NCBI RefSeq assembly: GCF_030704535.1
Contig: NC_081810.1
Coordinates: 6,892,501-6,956,500, forward strand
DNA length: 64,000 nt
DNA from: Vitis vinifera
Taxonomy: Eukaryota > Streptophyta > Magnoliopsida > Vitales > Vitaceae
Direction: 5' to 3'
Shown: positions 38,041-49,015 of the stretch, one piece after another
How the letters are laid out: each line of letters opens with the position of its first letter
How positions within the stretch are numbered: position 1 is the first letter of the stretch
Notes under the pieces: generated by a model
Databases searched by the model: none
The model's input: only the letters and a program-made list of their open reading frames with translations
What the model was told of the DNA's origin: nothing
Translations under genes and position numbers: made by a program

Positions 38041-38050
38041 CTTTAAATAG
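38041..38050 (-). promoter_or_regulatory. TATA-like box of the GH3 gene
   Basis: The minus strand reads ctatttaaag about 110 bases upstream of the ATG at 37930, a normal spacing for a plant gene with a leader of about 80 bases. Confidence 0.4.
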
Positions 38051-38422
38051 CCGGAAAATTGAAGGGATTGATGCTTAGGTGGTCACCTGATTGTTGGTTC
38101 TCACCTAATGAATTGCCATCCCAGTCAAAGCTAACTTTCACTGGAATTAGGAACACATTACCTTATGTTCACCACCCATAATCTTGAACCTAACACTCAT
38201 TTAGTGATTTTGCAGTGAAAAACATTGGAGAGTTTTGGATGGGAAAATGAACTGTTGAAAAAGCACTGAGTGAGAGGCGCATATACAATTATACAAATAA
38301 TGTGACATCTTACCTAGGCCTTTGGATTCTCATATATAGTTTATTATTAAAATCTGCTCATCTCCTGTCAGCTCTCGAAAAAATAATTGCCCAAAAGAGT
38401 CTCAACCAACATTTTTATTTTT

Positions 38423-39625
38423 TTATTTTTAGGGTTTATTACTTTTTACCCCCTAATTTATGACATGTTTTACACATTGTCCCATCAAGTTCAAAATCGT
38501 CTAATGTATCATTTATACTTTATAATTGTATACAATGTGTATTTTTTGAGTGACAATGTTACTTAATTAAACGGAAGATGCATGTGTCCTTCACATGACT
38601 TATTTGAATGAGGACAAAATGGTCATTTCATTTTAAAAACCCTAATTGTCCTCCCTCAATCGTTGTCAGCACCATCGTGGATTTCTTCACTGACCACCCA
38701 TCACACCACCACTTTGCCATCGTGATTCTACCCTCCTCAAATCCTACACCGTCACTCCTCAAACGCATCATTTCGATGATCAATTGTTAGCAAAACCTTG
38801 ACCTCAACTTCACCCTCCAAATATTCAACCAGGTTAGGCAAATTCCACCCCAATTTTGCCCATAATTATGAAACCTACTTTGCCACGATAAAGCTACCAA
38901 TCGCTTCAAGTTAGCCAAATCCTGTATTTTCCAATTTCTTTAAATCCCAAAAATTTCTTTCAAACATTTTCATTGGATTTGGTAAGGCTATCATTTGAAT
39001 TTTGAATTGATTTCTTTTTAGATTTTTATATTGTTTTTCAATTATTTTTTGTTTAACAATTGAATTTGGTTGTTTTGGATTGTGAAGGTGTTTCGATTCG
39101 ATGCTTCAATTGCTTGGTAAAATAACTTGTTTGGTTATGTTATTTTTGTAAATCTATTTATTTTTTAAGACACTACAAATGTATTTGGTTGTCGAGAAAA
39201 TGTGGTTTTTGGAAAACGAAGGAAGGAAGAAGGAGGAGAGTTGTTAGGGTTTTGGGGTTTTAGGTAAAACAACTTGTTTGGTAATGTTTTCTTTTTGTGA
39301 ATTTGTCTATTTTTTAAGACATTGCAAATGGATTTGGTTGCTGATAAAATGTGGTTTCTGGAAAATGAAGAAAGGAGGGTTGTTAGGGTTTAAAATGAAA
39401 TGACTCTTTTGTCCTCACTTATTTAAAAAAAAAAATCATTTTGCCCTCAGTCACGCGGAGAGCACATGTCATTCTATAAAAAAATGTAATGTCATGACTT
39501 AGAAAATACACATTACATACAATTATAAAGTTTGGAGAGTACATTGCTCGATTTTGAACTCGAAGGACAATGTGTAAAACACGCTATAGGTTGAGGGGGT
39601 AAATTGTAATAAACCCTTATTTTTA
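38423..39625. mobile_element. MULE-like element with long terminal inverted repeats and 9-bp target duplication
   Basis: The element spans 38432-39616. Its left arm (gggtttatta, then accccctaat..tgttttacacattgtcc..gttcaaaatcg) is repeated inverted at the right arm up to gtaataaaccc, over roughly 200 bp. The identical 9-mer TTATTTTTA flanks both sides (38423-38431 and 39617-39625), the target-site length of Mutator-like transposons. No transposase ORF is present, so it is non-autonomous. The interior contains a tandem duplication of about 135 bp (39116-39254 and 39263-39391; shared aacttgtttgg and gttgttagggttt). Confidence 0.8.
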
Positions 39626-40122
39626 TTATTTTTCATTTAATTTTTTTAGTATGGGTCGTTAATCATTGTAGAGTAAGGATGAGGTGAGAGCCATCAGCTT
39701 ATAATCCAATTGAGCTCAACTAGTAATAACCACTGGGTTGTCAAACCTTTCCATTTGTGTAGAGTCATTTTGCTAACACTGCTTTGATACCAGTAATTTC
39801 CTAATGTGTCGTATCGTAAGCTTTAACACAAACAGCAGTTTCTCTTTTCAGATCAAACCTTATACTGTGGAGTTGGTAACTAAAACTGGAGAGGGAAAAA
39901 GAGGGAGCAAGATAGAGTAGCCCTTCAATACCATTGATAATCAATCGAAATATTCATTACCCAAAAGCAAAAAAATTAGGGAAAAAATGACCAGAAAGGC
40001 TTGAACTAGAATGAGCAATTTCTTTACAAAGTCAACGGATCTAGTTAAACATATGGACAGTGAAAGATTGCCCTGGAATGAAACTAGTATAGTCAAAAAA
40101 CAAACAACGAAAGTTTATCAAA
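39626..40122. other. Spacer between MULE-like element and sugar-transporter remnant
   Basis: About 0.5 kb with no recognisable gene, repeat or RNA. The part near 39930-40120 may be the former 3' flank of the dead sugar transporter. Confidence 0.4.
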
Positions 40123-40441
40123 TTACTCTGAACTTTGCTTAGCTGGGGCTTTGATGTCTTTCACAGGATCATGATCATAATACTTCTTCCAGAGCCAGTG
40201 TTTCTTCTGTTCTCCTTCATATGTTTCATTGATCAGGATTCCCTTTGTTTGAGGCAGCATGAACATGGTGAAAGAGCATATTGTAATAAGCCAAACAGTA
40301 AAGAAAAAGAAGATCCTGACTTCAGGTGGCATAGCATATTGAAGAATGCTTGAGGCAAAGAAATAACCTGTGTTTTGGGTCTCCAGTGGGAAGATCTCAC
40401 TTTCTATCAACCAACCCAAGGGACCCCATGACCATGTTTTT
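40123..40441 (-). pseudogene. Fragment of a monosaccharide (STP-type) transporter gene, last exon only
   Basis: The frame reads TWSWGPLGWLIESEIFPLET, then IFFFFTVWLITICSFTMFML, PQTKG and KKHWLWKKYYDHD, ending TAA. This matches the C-terminal part of the major-facilitator hexose/H+ symporters (SWGPLGWLVPSEIFPLE... LLPETKG... HWFWK). Between PLETQNTG and IFFFF only about 17 residues remain, where the family usually has nearly 30, so a membrane helix is shortened. The highly conserved PSEIFPLE proline is replaced (IESEIFPLE). No other STP exon (sugar-transporter signatures, first ten helices) is found within several kb. A splice acceptor-like ttgcag still precedes it. Confidence 0.8.
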
Positions 40442-41323
40442 TCCATTACGTTTTCTTTCTGCAATTGTATTATGAAGTTTCATAAAACATGCATGGAAGT
40501 ACCCTATAGAATTTCCACTATTCTGGAACAAGTTTCCTAGAAGGGTAATCATTTATCCCATTTTATGGCATAATTGATTCTGTTTGGCAGTGGGGAAAAC
40601 TAAATTTGGTCCTAAAATGGTTCTCTCCATATTAGTCAGAGGGATCATGCAGTTTGCAGCAACAACAAATTGGTACTTCAATGATAAAACAAATAATATG
40701 AATTTTCAGAATGAAAGAATTTAACTAGTGATACACCTCAATTTCATCTCTTATTATGCAAATACTTTGATTACATAGCACACAACATCACATTTACAGT
40801 TTAGACATGGTATATCCACCCTCCTTCCTCTAAACGATATCATTTTCAGAAGGAGCCTTTGGATAACAATGCCGAATTTTCTTTTTCCTACTATAGACAA
40901 AGTGATATATCAAAGAACAAAAAAGGTAAACAGGGAAAATGAACTCTTCAAACTGCTGTTCAACCCACCATCCAATAGTGTAAAGCTCTCTGGCTACCAT
41001 TCACAAACCAAAACCGAGAATCCCTGATGCTCATTGTCCAGCTGTTTGCCGGATTGAAAAATGTTGCTCCTTAGCTCAGCAGTTCTGTAGACCACTCTAT
41101 CCAAAAATGTACTCTAGGCTAGTCACCTTGAACTTATGTTCCACTTCTTCTGTTGTAATTCACCCCAAAGCAAGAAAGATGGGCTTTTCATCTTCCCTTA
41201 TATGGGCACAGTAAAGAACTATATTCTTCTAATTGGATGGCTTCAAGACTTCCTTACGTAAGTCATTTCATGTTGTTGGAGAAATCCCTGATTTTGAGAG
41301 TTCCACACAATATTGTGGTTGAC
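40442..41323. other. Spacer and probable 3' flank of the acidic repeat protein gene
   Basis: No coding exon is recognised. The part just below 41324 is likely the 3'UTR of the minus-strand gene above. Nothing else could be supported. Confidence 0.4.
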
Positions 41324-44300
41324 CTATTTGTTTGTTCCAATATCATCTTGACTCAAATCTGCAGTTTCACCTTTGTTTTCCTTGACATCTCCATTCGTGT
41401 CTAAAGTAGCATTGTCCTCAACTGGCTCTGGTGTGTCCATAACATTATTATCATGTATCAAGTTTCCAGATTTTCCTTCAGTATCTTGGGTGGTTACTGG
41501 ATTAGTTACCTCAGTAGTTTCAGATGGTTCAACAACAGCAAATTGTCTGATGGAACTTTGGTAATCACCTTCACCGTCTCCAACAGATTCTGAAGTTTGT
41601 TTTATGTCCATCTGACCTGCTTCTGCTTCATTCTCACTCAGAATGATGTTGGCTTCTTCCATAGACTTCTCTGGAGGAAGATCTGATAGTTCCTGCTCAA
41701 TGTCATAAAAAAATTTGAATACTACAAGAGAAATTAAATGAAAGAGTTAACCATATGTGATTGCTGATGGCTCTGATGGCAATTGAGATATACACATTCA
41801 CTTTATGAGTAAGAGAAAAAGAGAACATAAGTGAAATGCCCTGCTATCTAAGAATTTAATGCTCCGTTTGGTTTCCAAGAAGATGAAGGAAAAGAAATGA
41901 AGTTTGGATTCTTAACTAGTTGAGGCTGCATTGTTAGTTTTAAGATTCCAAGTCTTCCTCATTTACATTGTTTTCTCAGCAGCCAAAGGGAGCATTAGGA
42001 AAAATACTTTTTAATATTACCTCTCCTTCTGGAACAGTTATGGGGATGTTCCAATTGTCATTCAGGTTTCCTGGTTCTGGTGAGCAAATGGTAGCTTCAT
42101 ATCCCATCGAATTTTTGGAGTCACCCTCAACATCTGTAATGGATTCTGAATTATCTTTGGCGTCGTCTGTTTTTTTCGGGAATATAATGACCCCATGTTC
42201 CATTGATGTTGTAAAATCTTCAGTATCTGGAGTTGAGATTGAATTCTCATTCTCCCCCATAGCTTTTGTTGCGCCATTAATAGCTTCGTCTTCAGTCACT
42301 GTATTGGATTCAGCTTCAATATCTGTGATAAACCTAGAACTAGTTGTCTCATGTGGTTTGGGCACTCCCTCTAGAGCCTTGTCTCCCTCCTCACTTGCTA
42401 ATGTTGCATTCCCACTGACCTCTAACCTGTTCAAGTTGTGAATGATATTGACTTCTTCAGTGGACTTCATTGGAAGATTGGATAGCTCCTGTTCAACGTC
42501 ACCAAGGTGTGAATTTGAAGTCATTCTGTATACAATTTTTCTGTTTTCTTTTCCTTTATATCATAAAAAACATGCAGATATGGTCAACAATAGTATGAAT
42601 GCATGCAAATTAACCAAAATACATATGATTTTCTATTTGGGTGAGATTATTATCTGACAAAACAGTACCTTTTCGTTTGCCATGGTTGCAGGTATGTCTG
42701 AATTAGCATTTTCCTCAGCTGGATATGAATCATATGATGGACCAATATTGGTTCCATGTGCAGAAGTTCTTTCCATCCCATCTTCATTATCTTCAATAGA
42801 TTTGGAACTTATTTCCTCATCTGATCTTGAAGATTCTGCAGCAGCCTCTTGACTGATTGATGTCACTGATTGTGATTTGCCTTCATTGTCTTCAATAGAT
42901 TTTTTCTCCTCGCCTTCCTTGTCATGGACTACAGATTCATTGATGTTGTAGCTTATGTTGGCTCCTGAAGTTTTCTCTGAAGGATTGGATGGTTCCTATC
43001 CAATAAGAGGTGCAACCATAAGTCCTGATGTTGGTACTCCAAATGAAACAAAAACCAAAAAATCGAAACAAAGATGTGTGTGTGTGTGTGTGTATGAGAG
43101 AGAGAGACAGAGAGGTATTTACTAACCTGCTGCCCTTCATAATCACTATTATTAGGTGAGTGAGCAACTGAATCCTCCATCAAATGCTGGGCATTTGGAG
43201 GCATAGTCAGACTAAAATTTTGAGGCAGCAATTCATGCAATGAATTATCCTCCATGTCAGTTTGTTGGACAGTTACATGTACCTCTGGATTAAAACTCCA
43301 TGAAGAAACTTGATCCACTGGGACCTTTTCTGGTAATACAGACTTTGGAGATGAGGATAAACTTGAATTGTTAGAAATTTGTTCGACTGCCGATTCTGGC
43401 TGCACAGCTGATGCAATGAGATCACCAGATCCCTGGTTGAACACCTGTAATTTTTCAAAATCTACTGTTAGATGAGAAGTTACTGAATCCTCAATCAAGC
43501 ACTGCATTTTCAAGAACAGTTATATTTAAATTTTCAATCCATAAATCATTTGAAAAATTATTATCCATTTGAGAATGTTAGATATGTAAATTTTGATAAA
43601 AATTTGATGAGACTTGATCAACTGGGACCCTTTCTGGTAATACAGGCTTAGGATGAGAAAAAGATGAACTCAACCCAGCAACGGATTGTTCAATTACCCT
43701 TTCTGGCTCCAGAGCTGATGAAGAAAAAGCATCGGAACTCTGGTCACCACCAAAAGATCCAGCTTCTACATTTCCTTGGTCACCTTCACTATCTTGAATT
43801 GATTTCAAGTTGTCCTTGTCCTCAATTGGCTCTGCCTCCTCGACATTGCTCTCCTGTGTAGTTAATTTTCCAGGCTTTTGCACAAGATCTTCAATAGTTG
43901 TTGAATTATCATTTTCCTCAACAGCCAGCTTTTCAGGTTCATCTTCAATATTTGCAATGGATTTTGGATTAGTTTTGTCAGCCAGGGGTTCATCATCTAT
44001 GCCTTTGATGGACTTTAGGTCTTCCATGCCATCACTTGCATGCAGTGCTGGATCACTCACATTGTAAATGCTGCTTGCCTCCCTGGCAGACTTCTCGGTA
44101 GGACTAGATGCTCCCTGTTCAAGGATACAAGGGGTGCAACAGTAAGTCCAACTATTTGGGGAACAAGAAGTGTTGGGAGATGAAATGAACTTTTGTGGAT
44201 TGACTCTAGTTTAACTACCTGTCCAGGATGCACAGCCAAGGGAATGGAGTCTTCAGAATCCTGGTCAACTCCTGAGAATCCTACTTGTATAATAATATCC

Positions 44301-46055
44301 TCTTCATTGATCTCATTAACTTTTCTCAAGCTTGATTCGTTTTCCTCTACACCAGACAGATGAGATGAGGCCACCCATGTTTCTTCACTGCCAGAAGTGA
44401 CTTCCTTGTTCATGTCTCCATCATTTGGAGAAGGGTTGGAATGGGGTGAAACTTCATTTTCTTGACCACTGTGCTCTTTCGCTTCTGACAAAGATGATGA
44501 GCTTGACTCATCATTTTTGTCTTCAACTGATTCTGGTTTCATGGGAATATCATTTCTCTCAGATGGCTCTGACTCCATATCACTGGTATTTGCTTCGTCC
44601 TTCCCTTCAGTCTTGATCATGCTGAGGTCAGTTTCTCTATCCTTTTCATGGAAGGTTCCTACCGAGTCTACAGCTGGCTTGGGAACTTCGCCACCTTGTT
44701 GATCACTTTCAATATGGGACTTGGATTCATCATGTTGGGATGACTTTTCTTCAAAAATCTTTTCTTTATCCTCATTATCTGCAGGGGTAAGTAATACATT
44801 GATTCATTTCTAGGAACAGAACTTGCCTTACATCCTCATCTAAACAGAGAGAAGAACTTGAAAGTAACAAAAATTTAGAAAGTTTAATCTTACTTGGTGA
44901 CCATTTAAATCTGGAGAATCCTGATCCCTCCAATGCCCGTGTCTTGGTACCAATAAAATCAGGACACCGCTTAGAGCTGTGTGGTTCTTGCTTGTTTTCA
45001 CCCGAGTAAAAGGACCCTAAAGTGAAGCTCTCATGCCTGCAGAAGAACATTTCCTTTTGGTGAGGCATCGTGAATTCTTGTTGGAAGCTATCTCCCAGGA
45101 GATTTGGCTTTTCTTCTTGCGGGTCGTAGGGAAGGTCAAATGGGTTCCGTCCAGGTAACAGTACAGAGGGAGCTGAGCCAGGAACAGGTAAATCTTCAGC
45201 CTCGCCCAAATCATTGGGAAGATGCAAAAGGTTGTTTCTTGCAATCAAAATGGGAGCAATTTGACCCACTTGCTCTCTGCTGTTTAAGTCAATCAGATCC
45301 TTCTCAACCCGCATTTTCATTAATTTCCTCGCTCTTCTTTTTGCAATCAAACTCTCTAGCCTTTTGTTCCTTTCTATCTCGGAAGTCCCAAGATCCATGA
45401 GATTCTTCTGATCATCCTCTGTCCACTCAACAGCCTTATGCCCATATTCATGTCCTTCATCTTCATCTTCTGCTTCTTCTGGACTTTCAGCCTCCAACTC
45501 ACTGCCGCCACCATCGTTAAACTTGCGACACCGCTCATCAAAGCCATTACCCCATTCAGAATCAGGCTTCTCATCAACTCTCTGGACTTTTTCTGCATCA
45601 TAACTACTGAGAGAGGAGCTGTCTCCTCCATCCAAACTAGATTCCCCTTTCCCCTCCTGAATTTCATTTAGCTTTCCCCCTCTGGGAACACTTCTACCAA
45701 TCAAATTATCGTTATCCCATTCATTTCGTCGTTTACTTGTCTGTGTGTGCAATGAGGATTTCTCATTTCTTTTGGCATCATCATCTTGAACAGACACAGA
45801 CTCATTCCTCTTTGAATTTTGGTCTTTGAAGGGTTCCAAACACAAAAGAAATTTAATAAGAACTATTGTGCAGGCAAGAACAGGCGAAGAGTAAATCAAA
45901 ACACTGAAAACTGAAGGAAAGTATTTATATACAAGGAAGACGAACAGAGAAACACCCAAAATAAATGGATTGTTTCTTATAAACACACAAGTGTATGAAC
46001 AAAATTTAAGGGTTTTACATATACAAACTCGAGTATTTTTTGCATCAAGCCCCAT
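41324..46055 (-). CDS. Acidic plant protein with two N-terminal membrane helices and duplicated 3' exons (about 1234 aa)
   Basis: Proposed exons: 46055-44894, 44778-44219, 44114-43614, 43444-43127, 42995-42669, 42488-42021 and 41692-41324 (TAG). Exon 1 starts MGLDAKNTRVC, with hydrophobic segments at about residues 28-47 (RNNPFILGVSLFVFLVYKYF) and 50-70. A charged region and a conserved core follow: EWTEDDQKNLMDLG, KRRARKLMKMR, RNPFDLPYDPQEE, FCRHESFTLG and KRCPDFIGTK. This resembles the plant-only family of Arabidopsis At1g07330/At5g17910, of unknown function. The rest is Glu/Ser/Asp-rich and probably disordered. Exons starting at 44114, 42995, 42488 and 41692 share an opening motif (S-x-x-P-x-E/K-K-S). 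All junctions from exon 2 on are phase 0. The 43613-43445 gap is a weak prediction: the unspliced frame meets a stop at 43578. A 5'UTR intron is plausible between 46373 and about 46065. Confidence 0.75.
43127..44114 (-). repeat. Diverged internal tandem duplication in the acidic protein gene
   Basis: Two stretches of about 100 codons are related. One contains SSSFSHPKPVLPERVPVDQV (about 43830-43460) and the other SSSPKSVLPEKVPVDQVSSW (about 43444-43127). Both continue into an MEDNS/QMDNN-like piece and a (L)(M/I)EDSV piece. In the first copy the alignment is broken by an in-frame TAA (43580-43578) and a later frame change, so the tail of copy one is decayed. Confidence 0.7.
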
Positions 46056-46718
46056 CTAAACTTCTTCAAATAATCTAATCCTTCATGTACTGATTTTTAC
46101 TTCTTAACCAGAAAATAACATAACAGACCAACCATACATAAAGCTCATTCAAACGCAAACATTCATTTTCTATCAATGGGAATCCAAGGAAGAGCTAGAA
46201 AATGAGACTAGTATGAAGAAATTCAGCAAACCCAGATGCAGAGATCATTGAAGAAAACAATAATTTCAGAAATGAAGAGGGTTTTTGACTTGATAATTAG
46301 AATGATTGAAGAGTTTGCGAAAAGGAAATGAAGAGGGAGATTGAAGAGAGAGAGAGAGAGAAGAGCTTTACCGATAAATTCTCTGGTTTCTGTGTGTGGA
46401 TTTGGGTATTCATTTTTAGAAATTGTTTGCTTGGCCGATAGCTTTGTTAGATCCTGGAATTCAGGACATTTCTTCTATCGCTTGAATATTGGTCTCTTTA
46501 GAGGATGCGGTAGTTATTACCGTTAAATATAGCTTCTCCTCCCACGCTTCTCTTTATTTCTACTTGGGAAGACATGGTTTTACATTTGACCCTTCAAGTA
46601 CCCTTTCTCGTGTGGTCAACCTTCTAAAAATAATGGATTAAAGTGCAAATAAATAAGATTTAATAAAAAAAACTAACATCACCAAAGTATAAATAATGTC
46701 CCAAGCAATTCGAGATTT

Positions 46719-46941
46719 AGGTTATGTTTAGTTCTTAAAAATTATAAGGAAATAAAAAAAATATATTTTTTTTTTTCATGTTTGATTATTTTATAAAATA
46801 TATTAAAAAGAAATTAAATATAATTAAAATTAATGAAAAATTTATACATTTTTAAATTATTTAATTTTTATTATTAATTTTATTTTATTTTTTTTTTCTT
46901 TCATTTTTTTTTTCTTCATATTTAAGAACCAAACATAGCAT
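46719..46941. mobile_element. Short MITE (about 220 bp)
   Basis: The left end gttatgtttagttcttaaa is matched by the reverse complement of the right end, gctatgtttggttcttaaa (17 of 19 positions). The interior is A/T-rich and non-coding. Target duplication unclear. Confidence 0.6.
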
Positions 46942-47765
46942 GTAGGTGTGTACTTTTCCTATTCGTCATTATTATTTTTTTCCTTATTATCCGTATTACA
47001 GACTACAACAAAATCTTAATGTTCAATAAATTAATAATCCTATTTAAAAAAAAAAAAAATCTTCTTATCCCAACTCAAGTCTAGGTACTGAATTAATAAT
47101 CTTATTAAATGTATAAAATAATAATATTTTTAGAAATCCTTATTATTAAAATTCATAACATAATTTTAAATAAATTTTTATTTAACACTACATCTCTTCA
47201 ATTTAGTAGCCTTTATATTTTTTATGATTAACAACGTAATTCTGTTTATAAGTTAATAAATATTTATTTATTGATAATTTATCTATTGGTAAAATAAAAA
47301 TCTCGTTAAAATAATAATTTATTTTATAATCAAAAGTATTATTTTATCCTAATTTTACTAAATTATGATATGAAACTAATAATATCAATGGTATTAAAGC
47401 CAATTTCAAAATAGAAAAAACAGATTTTTTTTTTTTAATTTTCAAAAAATATTTTTCGAAAACACTTTGCAAACAAAACCTTTATTTTAATTTCTTATAA
47501 ATTATAATTATAGTAAATGAGGTAAAATAACAATGGAGGTGTCAATGGAGTAACAAAAGAGATTGTAGAGTTAAATAGAATGAATAAAAGGTATAAAAAT
47601 AAAATGAAGATGTGAATTTAAGAATAAATTAATTATTTATACTAATTACTTAAAGTTGTTTGTATCCTTAAGTTATTTTACCAAATTTACTTAACTTATT
47701 TAATGACTTAAATAAAATTATTAAGTTGATTTATCAAACACCCGTTCACTTTCAAACTTACTCTG

Positions 47766-48314
47766 AGAGGGTGTTTGACATGTGAGAATAAGGAGTAGGA
47801 ATAGACATTTCATTTATTCCCTCACTCATTCCCATATTTTGATAAATTTTATAAATGTATAAATGAAATAAAAAATGATTTATACAAAAATCAAATCCCA
47901 CTTATAAGTGGGAATCGATGAAAGTGAGATTTCAATTCATCGCAAGTAGGTGATATTTTGATTCATTAATCCCATAAGAAAATATAAATTAGTCTAAAAT
48001 TACTATTTTACCCTACATTTTATTCATCAAGCCCCGATACCTCTTTATATCATAACAAAATTATTATTTTTAGTCTTATTATTTAATAACAAAAAAAAAT
48101 CTCAAAATTTATTTATTTTTAAATGAAAATAAAAAATAATAATTTCAAATTATATGTAAAAGTATTATTGTTAATTTATTTATTTTTCATTATCATTCCT
48201 ATTATTACCAAATATTAGAATATAAATAAATAATCATTTAGGTTCATTCAAACACTAAAAATGAAATCACCAAATTTGTTTTTATTCCTTATTCCCATGT
48301 ACTAAACACCCCCT
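47766..48314. mobile_element. MITE (about 550 bp)
   Basis: The left end gggtgtttgacatgtgagaa, then taaggagta, mirrors the right end, whose reverse complement is gggtgtttagtacatgggaa and then taaggaata. Most positions agree. No ORF. Target duplication could not be fixed. Confidence 0.65.
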
Positions 48315-48599
48315 TAAAACTTTAAAACGAAGAAATTGAAGGTTATATAATATACAAAATATATTAGAAAATATTAATAGATGAAACAATATTCTATAAA
48401 AATCGATAACGAATAGAACATATTAGGAATTTTGAATATATAAAATAGCATTTTAAGGATATTAAAGAAATGGAGAGACATATTAAAGATTTTCAAGGTA
48501 TAAAGAGATATTTTAGGGAGTTATTATAAAAGTTCAGTAAGAGAGCCAGGAAAGCCCGTACTGGCCGTTATCAAACGGAATGTAAAGTTAGCAAATTTA

Positions 48600-48715
48600 A
48601 GCCCAAGCCCACAAACATTGAAGGGCCTGGCGGGCCCAAAGTAAAATGTGGGACCCAATGAACGTGGTGACACGTGTCGAGTACTACAGTCTCACAATAG
48701 ACGCCCACGTGGAGA
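48600..48715 (+). promoter_or_regulatory. FTSH promoter motif cluster: two G-boxes and site II/TCP-type motifs
   Basis: CACGTG cores occur at 48671-48676 (in gacacgtgtc) and 48706-48711 (in cccacgtgga), 35 bp apart. Just upstream are GCCCA-type site II motifs (gcccaagccca at 48601, gggccc at 48633) and GTGGGACC near 48648. The cluster lies about 300-400 bp before the FTSH start codon. G-boxes bind bZIP and bHLH/PIF factors and often drive light- or ABA-responsive chloroplast genes. Confidence 0.5.
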
Positions 48716-49015
48716 CAGGAACACAGAATCTCTCCTCGAATTTCTATCGCAACCCAAGAGTGTGGATGATAGAAAACCGGATAAAGCAGAAACACTTGTG
48801 TGAAAAACAAACGGCCAGGATCCACACACACCCTGCCGAATCCAACGCTCCATATTCCCAGTTGAATCTCTCCTTACCTTCCCTTCCACTTTTTTCTTCC
48901 TCTATGGCTCTATCTCTCTGGTCTCACCTCTAACACAACCCATGTGCTCAAGTCTCAAACGTACGGTTCGTGCTTTTCCCATTTCGGTTTCATTTCATTT
49001 CTAGGGTTTCAATAT

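Larger units (their letters stand above)
46056..48600. other. Divergent intergenic region with MITEs
   Basis: Lies between the head of the minus-strand acidic protein gene and the plus-strand FTSH gene. The GA-rich run at 46341-46362 is probably leader sequence of the acidic protein gene. Two inverted-repeat elements are listed separately (46719-46941 and 47766-48314). The rest is A/T-rich without ORFs of note. Confidence 0.5.

Noticed and set aside
48944-49015. Upstream extension of FTSH starting at GTG (LKSQTYGSCFSHF...)
   Set aside because: No in-frame ATG in the extension; MATIEPL at 49016 fits the family start and a plastid transit peptide.
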